64,000 nt of DNA from Virgibacillus salexigens (GCF_014905415.1 NZ_BNEO01000002.1:1054001-1118000), one strand, 5' to 3'. Shown: positions 7,541 through 13,644, counted from the stretch's first letter. The notes: generated from the letters alone by a model not told the origin. Made by a program: numbers and translations.

Positions 7541-7569
7541 TTGTCATACGAAAACCGATAAGCTATAAT
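7541..7569 (+). promoter_or_regulatory. Plus-strand SigA promoter facing against the early operon
   Basis: TTGTCA and TATAAT are separated by 17 bases, close to the consensus for the housekeeping sigma factor. The -10 is part of a small palindrome (AGCTATAATATAGCT). Transcription would begin at about 7576 and reach a terminator within 60 bases. No plus-strand gene follows. Confidence 0.6.
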
Positions 7570-7575
7570 ATAGCT

Positions 7576-7635
7576 AGATTTATCAAATTTTTATCCTTTG
7601 TTCGACTCGCTGCGCCAACAGTGAGTTATTTTTTT
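7576..7635 (+). ncRNA. Candidate short antisense RNA (about 60 nt)
   Basis: The region runs from the predicted start point of the promoter at 7541-7569 to a Rho-independent terminator: an eight-base-pair stem (ACTCGCTG / CAGTGAGT, one G-U pair) at 7605-7626 with a six-base loop, then seven T residues. The RNA would be complementary to the minus-strand early transcript just after the stop codon of the 25-residue membrane peptide gene (7638-7715) and upstream of rha. Layout is like 3'-overlapping antisense RNAs of type I toxin-antitoxin pairs in Bacillus prophages. Existence of the RNA is a prediction from promoter and terminator only. Confidence 0.5.
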
Positions 7636-7637
7636 GT

Positions 7638-7715
7638 CTACATAAGAAATAAAATCATCACTACAACGGACAAACTTCCTGCTAGATTGATAGAAAAGTC
7701 TTTTGCTGAATACAA
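7638..7715 (-). CDS. Predicted 25-aa membrane peptide
   Basis: A TTG start lies just after a near-perfect AAGGAGGTGAGA ribosome binding site, the best such site in this region. The product has a polar start (MYSAKDFSINLAG) and ends in a hydrophobic run (SLSVVVMILFLM), so one membrane segment is likely. The stop codon is three bases from the 3' end of the predicted antisense RNA. Peptides of this type include type I toxins and small phage membrane proteins; nothing in the sequence decides which. It is too short for standard gene calling. Confidence 0.5.
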   Translation of the reverse strand: MYSAKDFSINLAGSLSVVVMILFLM

Positions 7716-7730
7716 TGGTTCTCACCTCCT

Positions 7731-7814
7731 TCAAATCATTAATATTATTACTCCAACCCAAACTGCCAAGGTGACTATCGGGAAAAATACATCTGGATCT
7801 GTTAACTTACTCAA
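7731..7814 (-). CDS. Predicted 27-aa membrane peptide
   Basis: A TTG start overlaps the stop codon of the upstream gene (TTTTGA) and is preceded by GGAGG at eight bases. The product reads MSKLTDPDVFFP and then a hydrophobic segment (IVTLAVWVGVIILMI), one predicted membrane span. It ends 15 bases before the start of a second membrane peptide, whose ribosome binding site begins right after its stop. Translational coupling of both to the upstream gene is likely. No homologue is known to me. Confidence 0.5.
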   Translation of the reverse strand: MSKLTDPDVFFPIVTLAVWVGVIILMI

Positions 7815-8077
7815 AAGAAATTCCTCCGAATAGCTTCCTTTTGTTTTTCAGTTAGTTCTTCTGTTGCATTATCAATATTAATCTTTTGATCACGTAACAA
7901 AGCAATATTATCCATCCAATTAGCTGCGTTTCTAAATGATTGAGCAGCTTCACCAAAGTCAGCTAATAGTACATTTTCTAAGCCCTGCATCATGTCCTTC
8001 TCATAGTTACTTAGGTTTTTAGCAGCGTTTTCCTGATCACTTTTCATGAACATTGATAGATTAATAGATTCATCCAC
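7811..8077 (-). CDS. Hypothetical phage protein
   Basis: An 88-residue, probably all-helical protein with no recognised family. The start is GTG, five bases after a GGGGGTGAAA stretch that covers the stop of the upstream gene. The helix around residues 20-60 (KNLSNYEKDMMQGLENVLLA) is amphipathic and might dimerise. It is followed without a gap by two tiny membrane peptide frames. It belongs to the early leftward operon controlled by the repressor switch. Confidence 0.6.
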   Translation of the reverse strand: MDESINLSMFMKSDQENAAKNLSNYEKDMMQGLENVLLADFGEAAQSFRNAANWMDNIALLRDQKINIDNATEELTEKQKEAIRRNFF

Positions 8078-8079
8078 TT

Positions 8080-8301
8080 CTATTTCACCCCCTCAAAGAA
8101 TCTTGCATAGCTAACTTGTCGATAAAGCTTAATCACTTGAGGATTATGATAATTAAACGCTGCAGAGTAAAAATTAGGTATGTTATAGGTTTGTTCCATA
8201 TCTGTCATTAAAATTGATAACCGGTTTGTTCTTACTGGCTCTTTTGATTCATTGATTTCATTGAAACGTTTACGGAAGTATTCTATTTCTTCATGTGTCA
8301 T
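8080..8301 (-). CDS. Hypothetical phage protein
   Basis: A 73-residue protein beginning MTHEEIEYFRKRFNEINESK and continuing with an aromatic-rich segment (YNIPNFYSAAFNYHNPQ). The ATG follows GGGGGTAACC. Genes with this kind of product sit between DUF771-type regulators and Rha genes in many Bacillus prophages, but I cannot name a family. Its stop lies two bases before the next start, so the two are probably coupled. Confidence 0.6.
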   Translation of the reverse strand: MTHEEIEYFRKRFNEINESKEPVRTNRLSILMTDMEQTYNIPNFYSAAFNYHNPQVIKLYRQVSYARFFEGVK

Positions 8302-8315
8302 CCAGTGGTTACCCC

Positions 8316-8636
8316 CTATCTTGAGAATATTTGACCAAAATGTTTATCCAAAAACTCTGCCATTTTATTAGCTTGAAAACTCCAGGTTTGCCCTTTGCTT
8401 TTTGGGTAAAAGACAAACCCACCATTTTCTATATCAAGAATTTTTCTGAATTTAGAAGGATAAAGGATATTCTCTTTAATCCATTCACTTTTTCGGTTAA
8501 TTCGTTTTTCTAGATCCTTCATATTCCAATAAACACCGGATAATTCCTGTTTATGCAATTCTTGAAGTTCTATTTTAGAAATAAGTACAGTGTCTTTTGG
8601 AATTGGAATCGATAAGCTAACATCTAGTTGCTGCAT
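8316..8636 (-). CDS. DUF771-family phage protein
   Basis: A 106-residue protein that matches the DUF771 pattern: a start like LDVSLSIPIPKDTVLISKIE, a helix with WNMKDLEKRINRKSEWI (about residues 36-52) and a C-terminal part with FVFYPKSKGQTWSFQANKM. Members are excisionase-like winged-helix proteins found in the early operons of Firmicutes prophages; DNA binding is probable but not proven. The ATG follows GGGGGG. One of four repressor-type operators lies 19 bases upstream of its start, so it may have its own control. Confidence 0.75.
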   Translation of the reverse strand: MQQLDVSLSIPIPKDTVLISKIELQELHKQELSGVYWNMKDLEKRINRKSEWIKENILYPSKFRKILDIENGGFVFYPKSKGQTWSFQANKMAEFLDKHFGQIFSR

Positions 8637-8654
8637 TTTTGTCCCCCCATTTAT

Positions 8655-8669
8655 TTCATGTTACATGAA
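8655..8669. promoter_or_regulatory. Repressor-type operator O1 (perfect 15-bp palindrome)
   Basis: TTCATGTTACATGAA is a perfect 7-1-7 palindrome. It overlaps the stop codon of the Cro-like gene and lies just upstream of the DUF771 gene. It has the same consensus as the three operators between the divergent regulators and is the most symmetric copy. Confidence 0.6.
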
Positions 8670-8867
8670 GTTTTCAAATAAAAAAATTTCTTCTATACTT
8701 TTGCCAAACTTTCTAGAGATAATAAACATCTCGTTTAACTTAAACTGTGATACTCCTTTCTCTTTGTTTACGTAGGTGCGTAACTCTACACCTATTAAGT
8801 CGGCCATATCTTTTTGGGTTAAGTTGTTGTATTTTCTAATGCCTGCCAACTTACATTGAATTACCAA
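8661..8867 (-). CDS. Cro/antirepressor-like XRE-family regulator
   Basis: A 68-residue protein that is almost entirely a helix-turn-helix domain: KYNNLTQKDMADLIGVEL, then a recognition helix that begins RTYVNKEKG, and a closing helix KFGKSIEEIFLF. It is divergent from the repressor gene at 9021, the standard Cro/CI layout. The TTG start lies six bases after GGAGGTGA. Its promoter (8900-8928) is overlapped by operator O2. It is the first gene of the lytic/early operon. The exact role (Cro or activator) is inferred from position. Confidence 0.8.
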   Translation of the reverse strand: MVIQCKLAGIRKYNNLTQKDMADLIGVELRTYVNKEKGVSQFKLNEMFIISRKFGKSIEEIFLFENFM

Positions 8868-8896
8868 TTGATCACCTCCAACCCCTTCAACATGAT

Positions 8897-8911
8897 TTCA
8901 TATTACATGAA
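8897..8911. promoter_or_regulatory. Repressor-type operator O2
   Basis: TTCATATTACATGAA matches O1 at 14 of 15 positions and overlaps the -10 of the leftward early promoter, so binding there would block the lytic operon. Confidence 0.6.
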
Positions 8912-8928
8912 GCCACCCTAGGTGTCAA
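8900..8928 (-). promoter_or_regulatory. Early (PR-like) promoter of the lytic operon
   Basis: Read on the minus strand, TTGACA and TAATAT are 17 bases apart. The start point would be about 8893, 26 bases before the TTG of the Cro-like gene. Operator O2 covers the -10 element and O3 lies just upstream of the -35. Confidence 0.75.
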
Positions 8929-8936
8929 CGATAAAC

Positions 8937-8951
8937 TTCATATAATGTGAA
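8937..8951. promoter_or_regulatory. Repressor-type operator O3
   Basis: TTCATATAATGTGAA has one mismatch to perfect symmetry. It lies between the two divergent promoters, nine bases upstream of the early promoter's -35 element, where a bound repressor could affect both. Confidence 0.55.
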
Positions 8952-8967
8952 AAAAATGTATAAAAAC

Positions 8968-8987
8968 TTCATGCAATATGATATAAT
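8968..8987 (+). promoter_or_regulatory. Repressor maintenance promoter with overlapping operator O4
   Basis: An extended -10 (TGATATAAT, 8979-8987) without a good -35 points toward the repressor gene. The half-conserved operator O4 (TTCATGCAATATGAT, 8968-8982) overlaps it, so the repressor probably limits its own synthesis. O4 is the weakest copy by symmetry. Confidence 0.5.
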
Positions 8988-9020
8988 AGTAGTAACATTT
9001 TAGTTGAAGGAGTAGTAGTA

Positions 9021-9422
9021 ATGAATGAAAAAGAGTTGGCAGTATTCGTCGGAGAAAGAATTAAAGAAGAACGGAAAAAGAAAGGGTTAACTCAGAAAGA
9101 ATTAGGAGAGAAAATTGGTGTTAAGCACAACACCATTTCATCATATGAAAAAGGGACTAACGCCCCTGAACAAAATGCAATTTTTAAAATAGCAAGAGCT
9201 CTTAATGTGAAAGTTGATGATTTATTCCCTTCTAACTCGCAAGCAAATTCGGCAGACGATTTGCAAAGAGCATTAGAAATGGCAAAGGAAATGGACATCA
9301 AAGATATCCAACTTCTAAAAGGGCTAATTGAAAAGACCCTTTCTTTAAAAGACGAAGAAAGGGAAAAGTTTCTTGAAAGTATTAGATTTACAGTAGACTT
9401 TTACGATAATATGAATAAATAA
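9021..9422 (+). CDS. Phage repressor (CI-like, XRE family, short form)
   Basis: A 133-residue regulator. Residues 10-65 form an XRE helix-turn-helix (KKKGLTQKELGEKIGVKHNT then ISSYEKGTNAPE). The C-terminal half is a charged helical region without the LexA/CI peptidase residues, so RecA-triggered self-cleavage is unlikely; induction would need an antirepressor, a partner protease or transcriptional control. The ATG follows GAAGGAG. It diverges from the Cro-like gene, with four operator copies in and around the pair. Confidence 0.85.
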   Translation: MNEKELAVFVGERIKEERKKKGLTQKELGEKIGVKHNTISSYEKGTNAPEQNAIFKIARALNVKVDDLFPSNSQANSADDLQRALEMAKEMDIKDIQLLKGLIEKTLSLKDEEREKFLESIRFTVDFYDNMNK

Positions 9423-9428
9423 GTTCAT

Positions 9429-9506
9429 CTACTTTTTAATCTTTTCTTCCCTGCTATTAACAATATTCACAAAATGGACAAGTAAAACTAAAACATCATC
9501 TGTCAT
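9429..9506 (-). CDS. Possible 25-aa peptide gene between two regulators
   Basis: A short frame begins with ATG eight bases after AAAGGCGG. The product has a hydrophobic middle (VLVLLVHFVNIVN) and a charged end (SREEKIKK), the make-up of small amphipathic or membrane-active peptides. It lies on the minus strand, convergent with the repressor gene and ending seven bases after its stop. A possible promoter (TTGAAG-17-TATAAG, about 9568-9596) lies inside the next gene. No homologue is known to me and the frame could be chance. Confidence 0.3.
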   Translation of the reverse strand: MTDDVLVLLVHFVNIVNSREEKIKK

Positions 9507-9560
9507 AACATCGCCGCCTTTAAGAAGTGTTTAAAAAAACTAAATAAGGAAGGTGTCTAT

Positions 9561-9785
9561 TTGGCTTATAAAGTCGGAAGATGCCTGCTTCAATTTCGTT
9601 TGGATCAATCATTTATGACTCAGCAAGAATTAGCTGATAAGCTCGGCGTCACAAAACAACAAATCAGTAAGTATGTTCTCGATCGGCAGAAGATGTCTTT
9701 ACAGGTTGCTAAGAACATTGCATCTATATTAAATTGTCGTATCGAAGATCTTTACGAATGGATTGAAGTAGGTTCTAACGAGTAG
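9561..9785 (+). CDS. XRE-family helix-turn-helix regulator
   Basis: A 74-residue DNA-binding protein: QQELADKLGVTKQQISKYV is a classical helix-turn-helix (about residues 21-39), followed by QKMSLQVAKNIASILNC and the RIEDLYEW ending common in small XRE proteins. The start is TTG with AAGGAAGGTG upstream. It lies between the repressor and integrase genes, probably in the lysogeny unit, and may modulate integrase or repressor expression. A perfect eight-base inverted repeat (GAGTAGAT / ATCTACTC) spans its stop codon. Confidence 0.75.
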   Translation: MAYKVGRCLLQFRLDQSFMTQQELADKLGVTKQQISKYVLDRQKMSLQVAKNIASILNCRIEDLYEWIEVGSNE

Positions 9786-9888
9786 ATTTAGTATCTACTC
9801 AACGACAAAGTAAGCCAAACAACTTACTTTATTTATACCACATTTTGGTAATAAATTCATTGGTAATTGTTACACCTTTTTAATATAT

Positions 9889-9917
9889 TTGTAACTTTCT
9901 TGAAATCATTGTATCAT
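9889..9917 (+). promoter_or_regulatory. Integrase promoter
   Basis: TTGTAA and TATCAT are 17 bases apart, placing the transcript start near 9924, inside the LexA-like box at 9923-9934 and 44 bases before the integrase start. Confidence 0.55.
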
Positions 9918-9922
9918 AAAAA

Positions 9923-9934
9923 GAACAAATGTTC
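9923..9934. promoter_or_regulatory. LexA-like operator at the integrase promoter
   Basis: GAACAAATGTTC, with outer A and T making AGAACAAATGTTCT, has the GAAC-N4-GTTC form. It covers the predicted transcription start of the integrase gene, a position where a repressor would block initiation. The box at 4047-4058, read on the other strand, shares AGAACAAA(C/T)GTTC. Confidence 0.5.
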
Positions 9935-9967
9935 TAGTTTTCTATAAAAAAAATTGGAGGTATCATC

Positions 9968-11074
9968 ATGGCAAGTTTCACAAAACGCGGTAAGACGTGG
10001 CAATACACTATTAGTCGTATGGTAAACGGTAAATCCAAACCAATAAGAAAAGCAGGATTTAAAACAAAAAAAGAGGCTCAAGTAGCAGCTTCTGAGGTTG
10101 AATCAGAATTAAGAAAAGGAATTGTACCACATTTAAATTTGGAACCTTTTGATCAATACTTTGAGGATTGGTTAAATCTTTATAAAACTAATATATCTAG
10201 CAATACTTTAGAAAGGTACAGGAACACTCTTCAAACCGTAAAAGAGTATTTCGGGGATAAACCCCTTCAACAGATAACAAAACGCTCATATCAAACTTTT
10301 TTAAACGAATATGCAGATGGCCATGCTAAAACAACAGTAAGGAAATTAAATACTCATATTCGAGCATGTGTGAAGGATGCAATTGACGAAGGTATTATAA
10401 GATCCGATTTCACAAGAAACGTGGTTTTCTCTGGGGAAGAATCAAAACGATCTGATCAAAAACATCTAAATTATGAGGATAGTACAAAATTATTAAATGA
10501 AATATATAAACGCTTAAATAAATCGTTGGGCTATTATTTATTGCTGTTAGGACTTACATCTGGAATGCGTTTTGGAGAGATTGTTGGATTGACTCGCAAG
10601 GACTTTGATTTTGATAATAATGAGATAACGATAAGCAAAACCTGGGGCTATACAAAGAAAATGGAAGAGGGTTTTGGAAAGACTAAGAATGAAAATTCTA
10701 ATCGTGTTATTAAAATGGATAAGCGAACAATGGTAGCTTTTAATAATTTGTTCAATTCGATGCCAGATAATATTCATCGTCTTGTTTTCTTTAGTCCTCA
10801 ATCAAAATATAAAGTAATCAGTAATAACGCTGCTAACAAGTTACTCAATACTGTATTAAATGATTTAGATATCGATTCAATTACAGTTCATGGTCTTAGA
10901 CATACTCACGCAAGTGTATTAATTTACCAGAAGATATCTATATATTATGTTTCGGAAAGATTAGGCCACTCTGATATAGATACTACAATGAATCACTACG
11001 CTCATTTGCTTAAAGAATTACGTGAACAAGATGAGAAAAATACAACCAACATATTTGATAATATGGTTGTGTAA
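9968..11074 (+). CDS. int: Phage integrase (tyrosine recombinase)
   Basis: A 368-residue site-specific recombinase that integrates and excises the phage. The N-terminal arm-binding domain (about residues 1-60, FTKRGKTWQYTISRMVNGKS) and SAM-like core-binding domain (about 60-165) precede the catalytic domain. Catalytic residues are seen in TSGMRFGEIVGL (Arg), HGLRHTHAS (His, Arg) and GHSDIDTTMNHYAH (His and nucleophile Tyr). Length and layout match ICE/phage integrases of the Tn916/phi-LC3 type. The ATG follows TTGGAGG. It is the last phage gene before the tRNA-Arg, its probable attachment target. Confidence 0.92.
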   Translation: MASFTKRGKTWQYTISRMVNGKSKPIRKAGFKTKKEAQVAASEVESELRKGIVPHLNLEPFDQYFEDWLNLYKTNISSNTLERYRNTLQTVKEYFGDKPLQQITKRSYQTFLNEYADGHAKTTVRKLNTHIRACVKDAIDEGIIRSDFTRNVVFSGEESKRSDQKHLNYEDSTKLLNEIYKRLNKSLGYYLLLLGLTSGMRFGEIVGLTRKDFDFDNNEITISKTWGYTKKMEEGFGKTKNENSNRVIKMDKRTMVAFNNLFNSMPDNIHRLVFFSPQSKYKVISNNAANKLLNTVLNDLDIDSITVHGLRHTHASVLIYQKISIYYVSERLGHSDIDTTMNHYAHLLKELREQDEKNTTNIFDNMVV

Positions 11075-11140
11075 AATATGTGTAAAATGAAATCAATTTA
11101 TATCGTTTTAAATCGACTTCTTACCAGCTTTAAATACAAT

Positions 11141-11189
11141 AAAAAAATACGCCTAAATGTTAACCTATCAACATTTAAACGCATTTTTT
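11141..11189. terminator. Two-way terminator between integrase and tRNA genes
   Basis: The arms AAATGTT and AACATTT with extra outer pairing form a hairpin flanked by AAAAAAA on the left and TTTTTT on the right. It could end the integrase transcript on the plus strand and the tRNA-Arg transcript on the minus strand. Confidence 0.6.
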
Positions 11190-11224
11190 ATCTTTATTAA
11201 TCTTAACCTATATTTTCTTAATGA

Positions 11225-11298
11225 CGTCCCAGGCAGGATTCGAACCTGCGACCCACAGCTTAGAAGGCTGTTGCTCTATCCTGCTGAGCTACTGGGAC
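11225..11298 (-). tRNA. tRNA-Arg (anticodon TCT)
   Basis: The minus strand folds as a standard cloverleaf: acceptor arm GTCCCAG/CTGGGAC, D arm AGCTCAGCAGGATAGAGC, anticodon loop CTTCTAA giving TCT, and T arm GCAGGTTCGAATCCTGC. The 3' CCA is not encoded. Its 3' end faces the phage integrase, which makes it the probable attachment site; integration normally leaves such a tRNA intact. Confidence 0.95.
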
Positions 11299-11312
11299 AA
11301 AATTTTTATGTA

Positions 11313-11386
11313 TGGAGCGGGTGAAGGGAATCGAACCCTCGTCATCAGCTTGGAAGGCTGAGGTTTTACCATTAAACTACACCCGC
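11313..11386 (-). tRNA. tRNA-Gly (anticodon TCC)
   Basis: A cloverleaf is clear on the minus strand: acceptor GCGGGTG/CACCCGC, D arm TAGTTTAATGGTAAAAC, anticodon loop CTTCCAA giving TCC, T arm AGGGTTCGATTCCCT, and an encoded CCA at 11313-11315. It lies 14 bases upstream of tRNA-Arg and is probably co-transcribed with it. Confidence 0.95.
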
Positions 11387-11502
11387 AATTTTTATGAGAT
11401 AAACGCTTATAAATTAAGTAATATGTAATGACTCGTTTTTAACGGACAAGAATCATTATATAAACTTATAGGTGGTTTGTCAATACTTTCTAGTAAATCC
11501 AT

Positions 11503-11546
11503 TAAAAAACTCATCCATTCTTATTACATTCAATGGATGAGTTTTA
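11503..11546 (-). terminator. Terminator of the rph-rdgB-ysnB operon
   Basis: On the minus strand the arms AAAACTCATCCATT and AATGGATGAGTTTT, 14 base pairs, are followed by a T run, four bases after the stop codon of the phosphodiesterase gene. Confidence 0.8.
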
Positions 11547-11550
11547 AAGA

Positions 11551-12060
11551 TTATAATTTTGCCTCGTATTGTAAGTCATCAATCACCTTACCATCTGCAG
11601 TAAAGAACTCAACGGATATCGATGCTTTTGATTCCCATTCCATTATTGCGTATGTTTTTTCTTTACGCATACGTGGAAGCCTAATGCTTCCAGGATTAAT
11701 CAATAATTGATCTCCTTGTTGTACAGCTCCAGCAAGATGTGTATGGCCAAAACAAATAATTTGAGCACCTAATTCTTCTGCTCGATAAGAAACATGCATC
11801 AAATTTGCTTTCACTTGGTGGAGATGGCCATGGACAATGAAAAAGGTTAGTCCATTAATTGATAACATCTGTTCTTCTGGGTACCTTGTATCAAAGTCAC
11901 AGTTCCCCATAACTGTATAAAATCCAGCCATTGGTGGTTCGTCCAAATCTAACTCCGAATCTCCGCAATGAATTCGATAATCGACATCGTGACGTGCTTT
12001 AATCTTGTCTAATTCGTCAGTTAACCCATGGCTGTCACTTAAAATAAGTACTTTTGCCAT
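11551..12060 (-). CDS. YfcE/YsnB-type metallophosphodiesterase
   Basis: A 169-residue calcineurin-like phosphoesterase. Metal ligands are visible in order: SDSHG (residues 7-11), HCGDSELD (about 31-38), GNCD (about 51), HGHLH (about 76) and GHTH (about 101), the complete Asp-His / Asp / Asn / His / His-x-His set for a two-metal centre. It acts in the cytosol on phosphodiesters; the natural substrate of B. subtilis YsnB is not settled. It is the last gene of an operon with rdgB and rph, as in B. subtilis. I chose the ATG at 12060; an ATG three codons upstream (12069) is possible. Confidence 0.88.
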   Translation of the reverse strand: MAKVLILSDSHGLTDELDKIKARHDVDYRIHCGDSELDLDEPPMAGFYTVMGNCDFDTRYPEEQMLSINGLTFFIVHGHLHQVKANLMHVSYRAEELGAQIICFGHTHLAGAVQQGDQLLINPGSIRLPRMRKEKTYAIMEWESKASISVEFFTADGKVIDDLQYEAKL

Positions 12061-12077
12061 TGAAATCATCCTATTCC

Positions 12078-12680
12078 TTAGTATAATGATCGATTTTTAC
12101 GTATGGTTTCTTCTAACTGTAAGATCGCGTTCTTACGATGGCTAATTTGATTTTTCACTTTCGGAGATAACTCTGCCATCGTTTCTTGATATCCATCAGG
12201 AATAAAGATTGGATCATAACCGAACCCATTCTTTCCACTTGGAGCAATTGAAATATGACCATTACATATTCCTTGATAAAATTGGGTTTCTGTGTTTGGC
12301 CTTGCAACTGCTAATACACATATAAACCTTGCCGTTCGATCTTTTTGTGGTACGCCTTCTAATTCAGTCAATACTTTGTTTATATTTGCTTGATCATTTT
12401 TATCCTCTCCAGCATATCTCGCTGAATAGACACCTGGCCTGCCGTCTAAAGCATCAATAATCAATCCTGAATCATCTGCAAGTACTGGCTGAGATAAGAT
12501 ATTGGCAATGGTTTCAGCTTTTAATGCAGCATTTTGCTCAAATGTTTCACCCGTTTCTTCTACGTCAGGCAGTTCTTCTCGTTCATTCAATGATACAGCA
12601 GCCATATCATATGCATTAAAAAATTCTTTAAACTCTGTCGCCTTGCCTTTATTTTTTGTAGCAATAATAATTTGTTTCAT
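12078..12680 (-). CDS. rdgB: XTP/dITP diphosphatase (Ham1 family)
   Basis: A 200-residue house-cleaning enzyme that hydrolyses dITP, ITP and XTP to monophosphates and so keeps deaminated purines out of DNA. Signature parts are complete: the start IIIATKNKGKATEF, the acidic ETGETFEQNAALKA (about residues 41-54), VLADDSGLIIDALDGRPGVY (about 66-85), and GFGYDPIFIPDG (about 148). Length is typical for the family. It lies three bases downstream of rph and 9-17 bases upstream of the phosphodiesterase gene, so the three form one operon; B. subtilis has the same order (rph-ysnA-ysnB). Confidence 0.93.
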   Translation of the reverse strand: MKQIIIATKNKGKATEFKEFFNAYDMAAVSLNEREELPDVEETGETFEQNAALKAETIANILSQPVLADDSGLIIDALDGRPGVYSARYAGEDKNDQANINKVLTELEGVPQKDRTARFICVLAVARPNTETQFYQGICNGHISIAPSGKNGFGYDPIFIPDGYQETMAELSPKVKNQISHRKNAILQLEETIRKNRSLY

Positions 12681-12682
12681 TA

Positions 12683-13444
12683 TTATTCTCCTTTTTCGTC
12701 AACGAGCTCACCGATGTGATTTGCATACTCACCTAGTGCTTCACGTTGCTTTTCAAATATACGTTGCATTCCTTCATCTGCTAACTGCAACATAGCCTGA
12801 AGTTGCTTATTGCTAAACGTGGCTTCTTCTCCCGTTCCTTGAATTTCTACAAATTCACCGGAACCAGTCATTACGATGTTCATATCTACAAGTGCTTGGG
12901 AATCTTCTTGATAATTTAAATCAAGGATTTCGCTATTATCAGGTAAAACGCCTACAGAAGTTGCTGCAAGAAAGTCCGTTACTGGCATTTTCTTAAGCGT
13001 TTTATTCTCTATTAAAGTCGAAAAAGCTAATACTACAGCTACAAATGCTCCCGTAATCGAAGCCGTTCTTGTACCACCATCAGCTTGAATGACGTCACAA
13101 TCAACCCATACGGTTCGCTCACCAATACTATCTAAATCAACAACTGACCGTAAAGCTCTTCCAATTAATCGTTGTATTTCCATCGTCCTGCCACTAACCT
13201 TACCTTTTGACGATTCTCGTATATTCCGTTGTTCGGTAGCCCTAGGCAGCATTGCATACTCTGCTGTAATCCAGCCCTTCCCTTGGCCACGCATGAATGG
13301 AGGAACTCTATCTTCAATGCTAGCATTGCAAATTACTTTTGTATCACCTACTTGAATCAGTACAGAACCTTCCGGATGCTGCAGGAAATTCGTTATGATT
13401 GTAATTGGTCGTAAACTGTTACGGTTTCGTTGATCATTTCTCAT
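12683..13444 (-). CDS. rph: RNase PH
   Basis: A 253-residue 3'-5' phosphorolytic exoribonuclease that trims tRNA 3' ends. The RNase PH fold is evident: [20 protein letters not shown] near residues 22-41, [19 protein letters not shown] (about 47-65), [15 protein letters not shown] (about 79-93) and [18 protein letters not shown] with the catalytic Asp (about 110-127). The start is the ATG with AAGGAGGAG seven bases upstream; an upstream in-frame ATG (13465) lacks a site. Expected partner is a hexameric ring of itself. It is the first gene of the rph-rdgB-ysnB operon. Confidence 0.94.
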   Translation of the reverse strand: MRNDQRNRNSLRPITIITNFLQHPEGSVLIQVGDTKVICNASIEDRVPPFMRGQGKGWITAEYAMLPRATEQRNIRESSKGKVSGRTMEIQRLIGRALRSVVDLDSIGERTVWVDCDVIQADGGTRTASITGAFVAVVLAFSTLIENKTLKKMPVTDFLAATSVGVLPDNSEILDLNYQEDSQALVDMNIVMTGSGEFVEIQGTGEEATFSNKQLQAMLQLADEGMQRIFEKQREALGEYANHIGELVDEKGE

Positions 13445-13644
13445 CTTAACTCCTCCTTCGTTCAATCATTAGCTTAACATATTTTTTATCGAAACCACTA
13501 TAGAAATACATGCTATACTAATTTATCCATGCATATAGCATAAGATAATTCTTCAAACATGGGATTTGCGCTTATCCCTACGTATCCTCTTTATAATCAT
13601 CTTATCTATAAGGATATTATTGCCATTTACCTTGAATAAAAGCA

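Larger units (their letters stand above)
1..11224. mobile_element. Right part of an integrated temperate phage (prophage)
   Basis: A block of phage-type genes runs from the small terminase subunit at the left edge to a tyrosine integrase next to a tRNA-Arg gene. It contains a repressor switch, Rha and DUF771 regulators, a replication organiser with a DnaC-like loader, a methyltransferase, a dUTPase and an ArpU-like late regulator, nearly all on the minus strand. The integrase ends 150 bases before the 3' end of the tRNA, the usual layout of a phage integrated at a tRNA. The left end and the capsid/tail genes are outside the window. The exact right boundary within or beside the tRNA is inferred. 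Confidence 0.9.

Noticed and set aside
7534-7833. A 99-codon plus-strand frame in the phage early region
   Set aside because: Its start lies before the predicted transcript start, it has no proper site, and it runs through the terminator at 7605-7635. The minus-strand micropeptide frames have far better sites.
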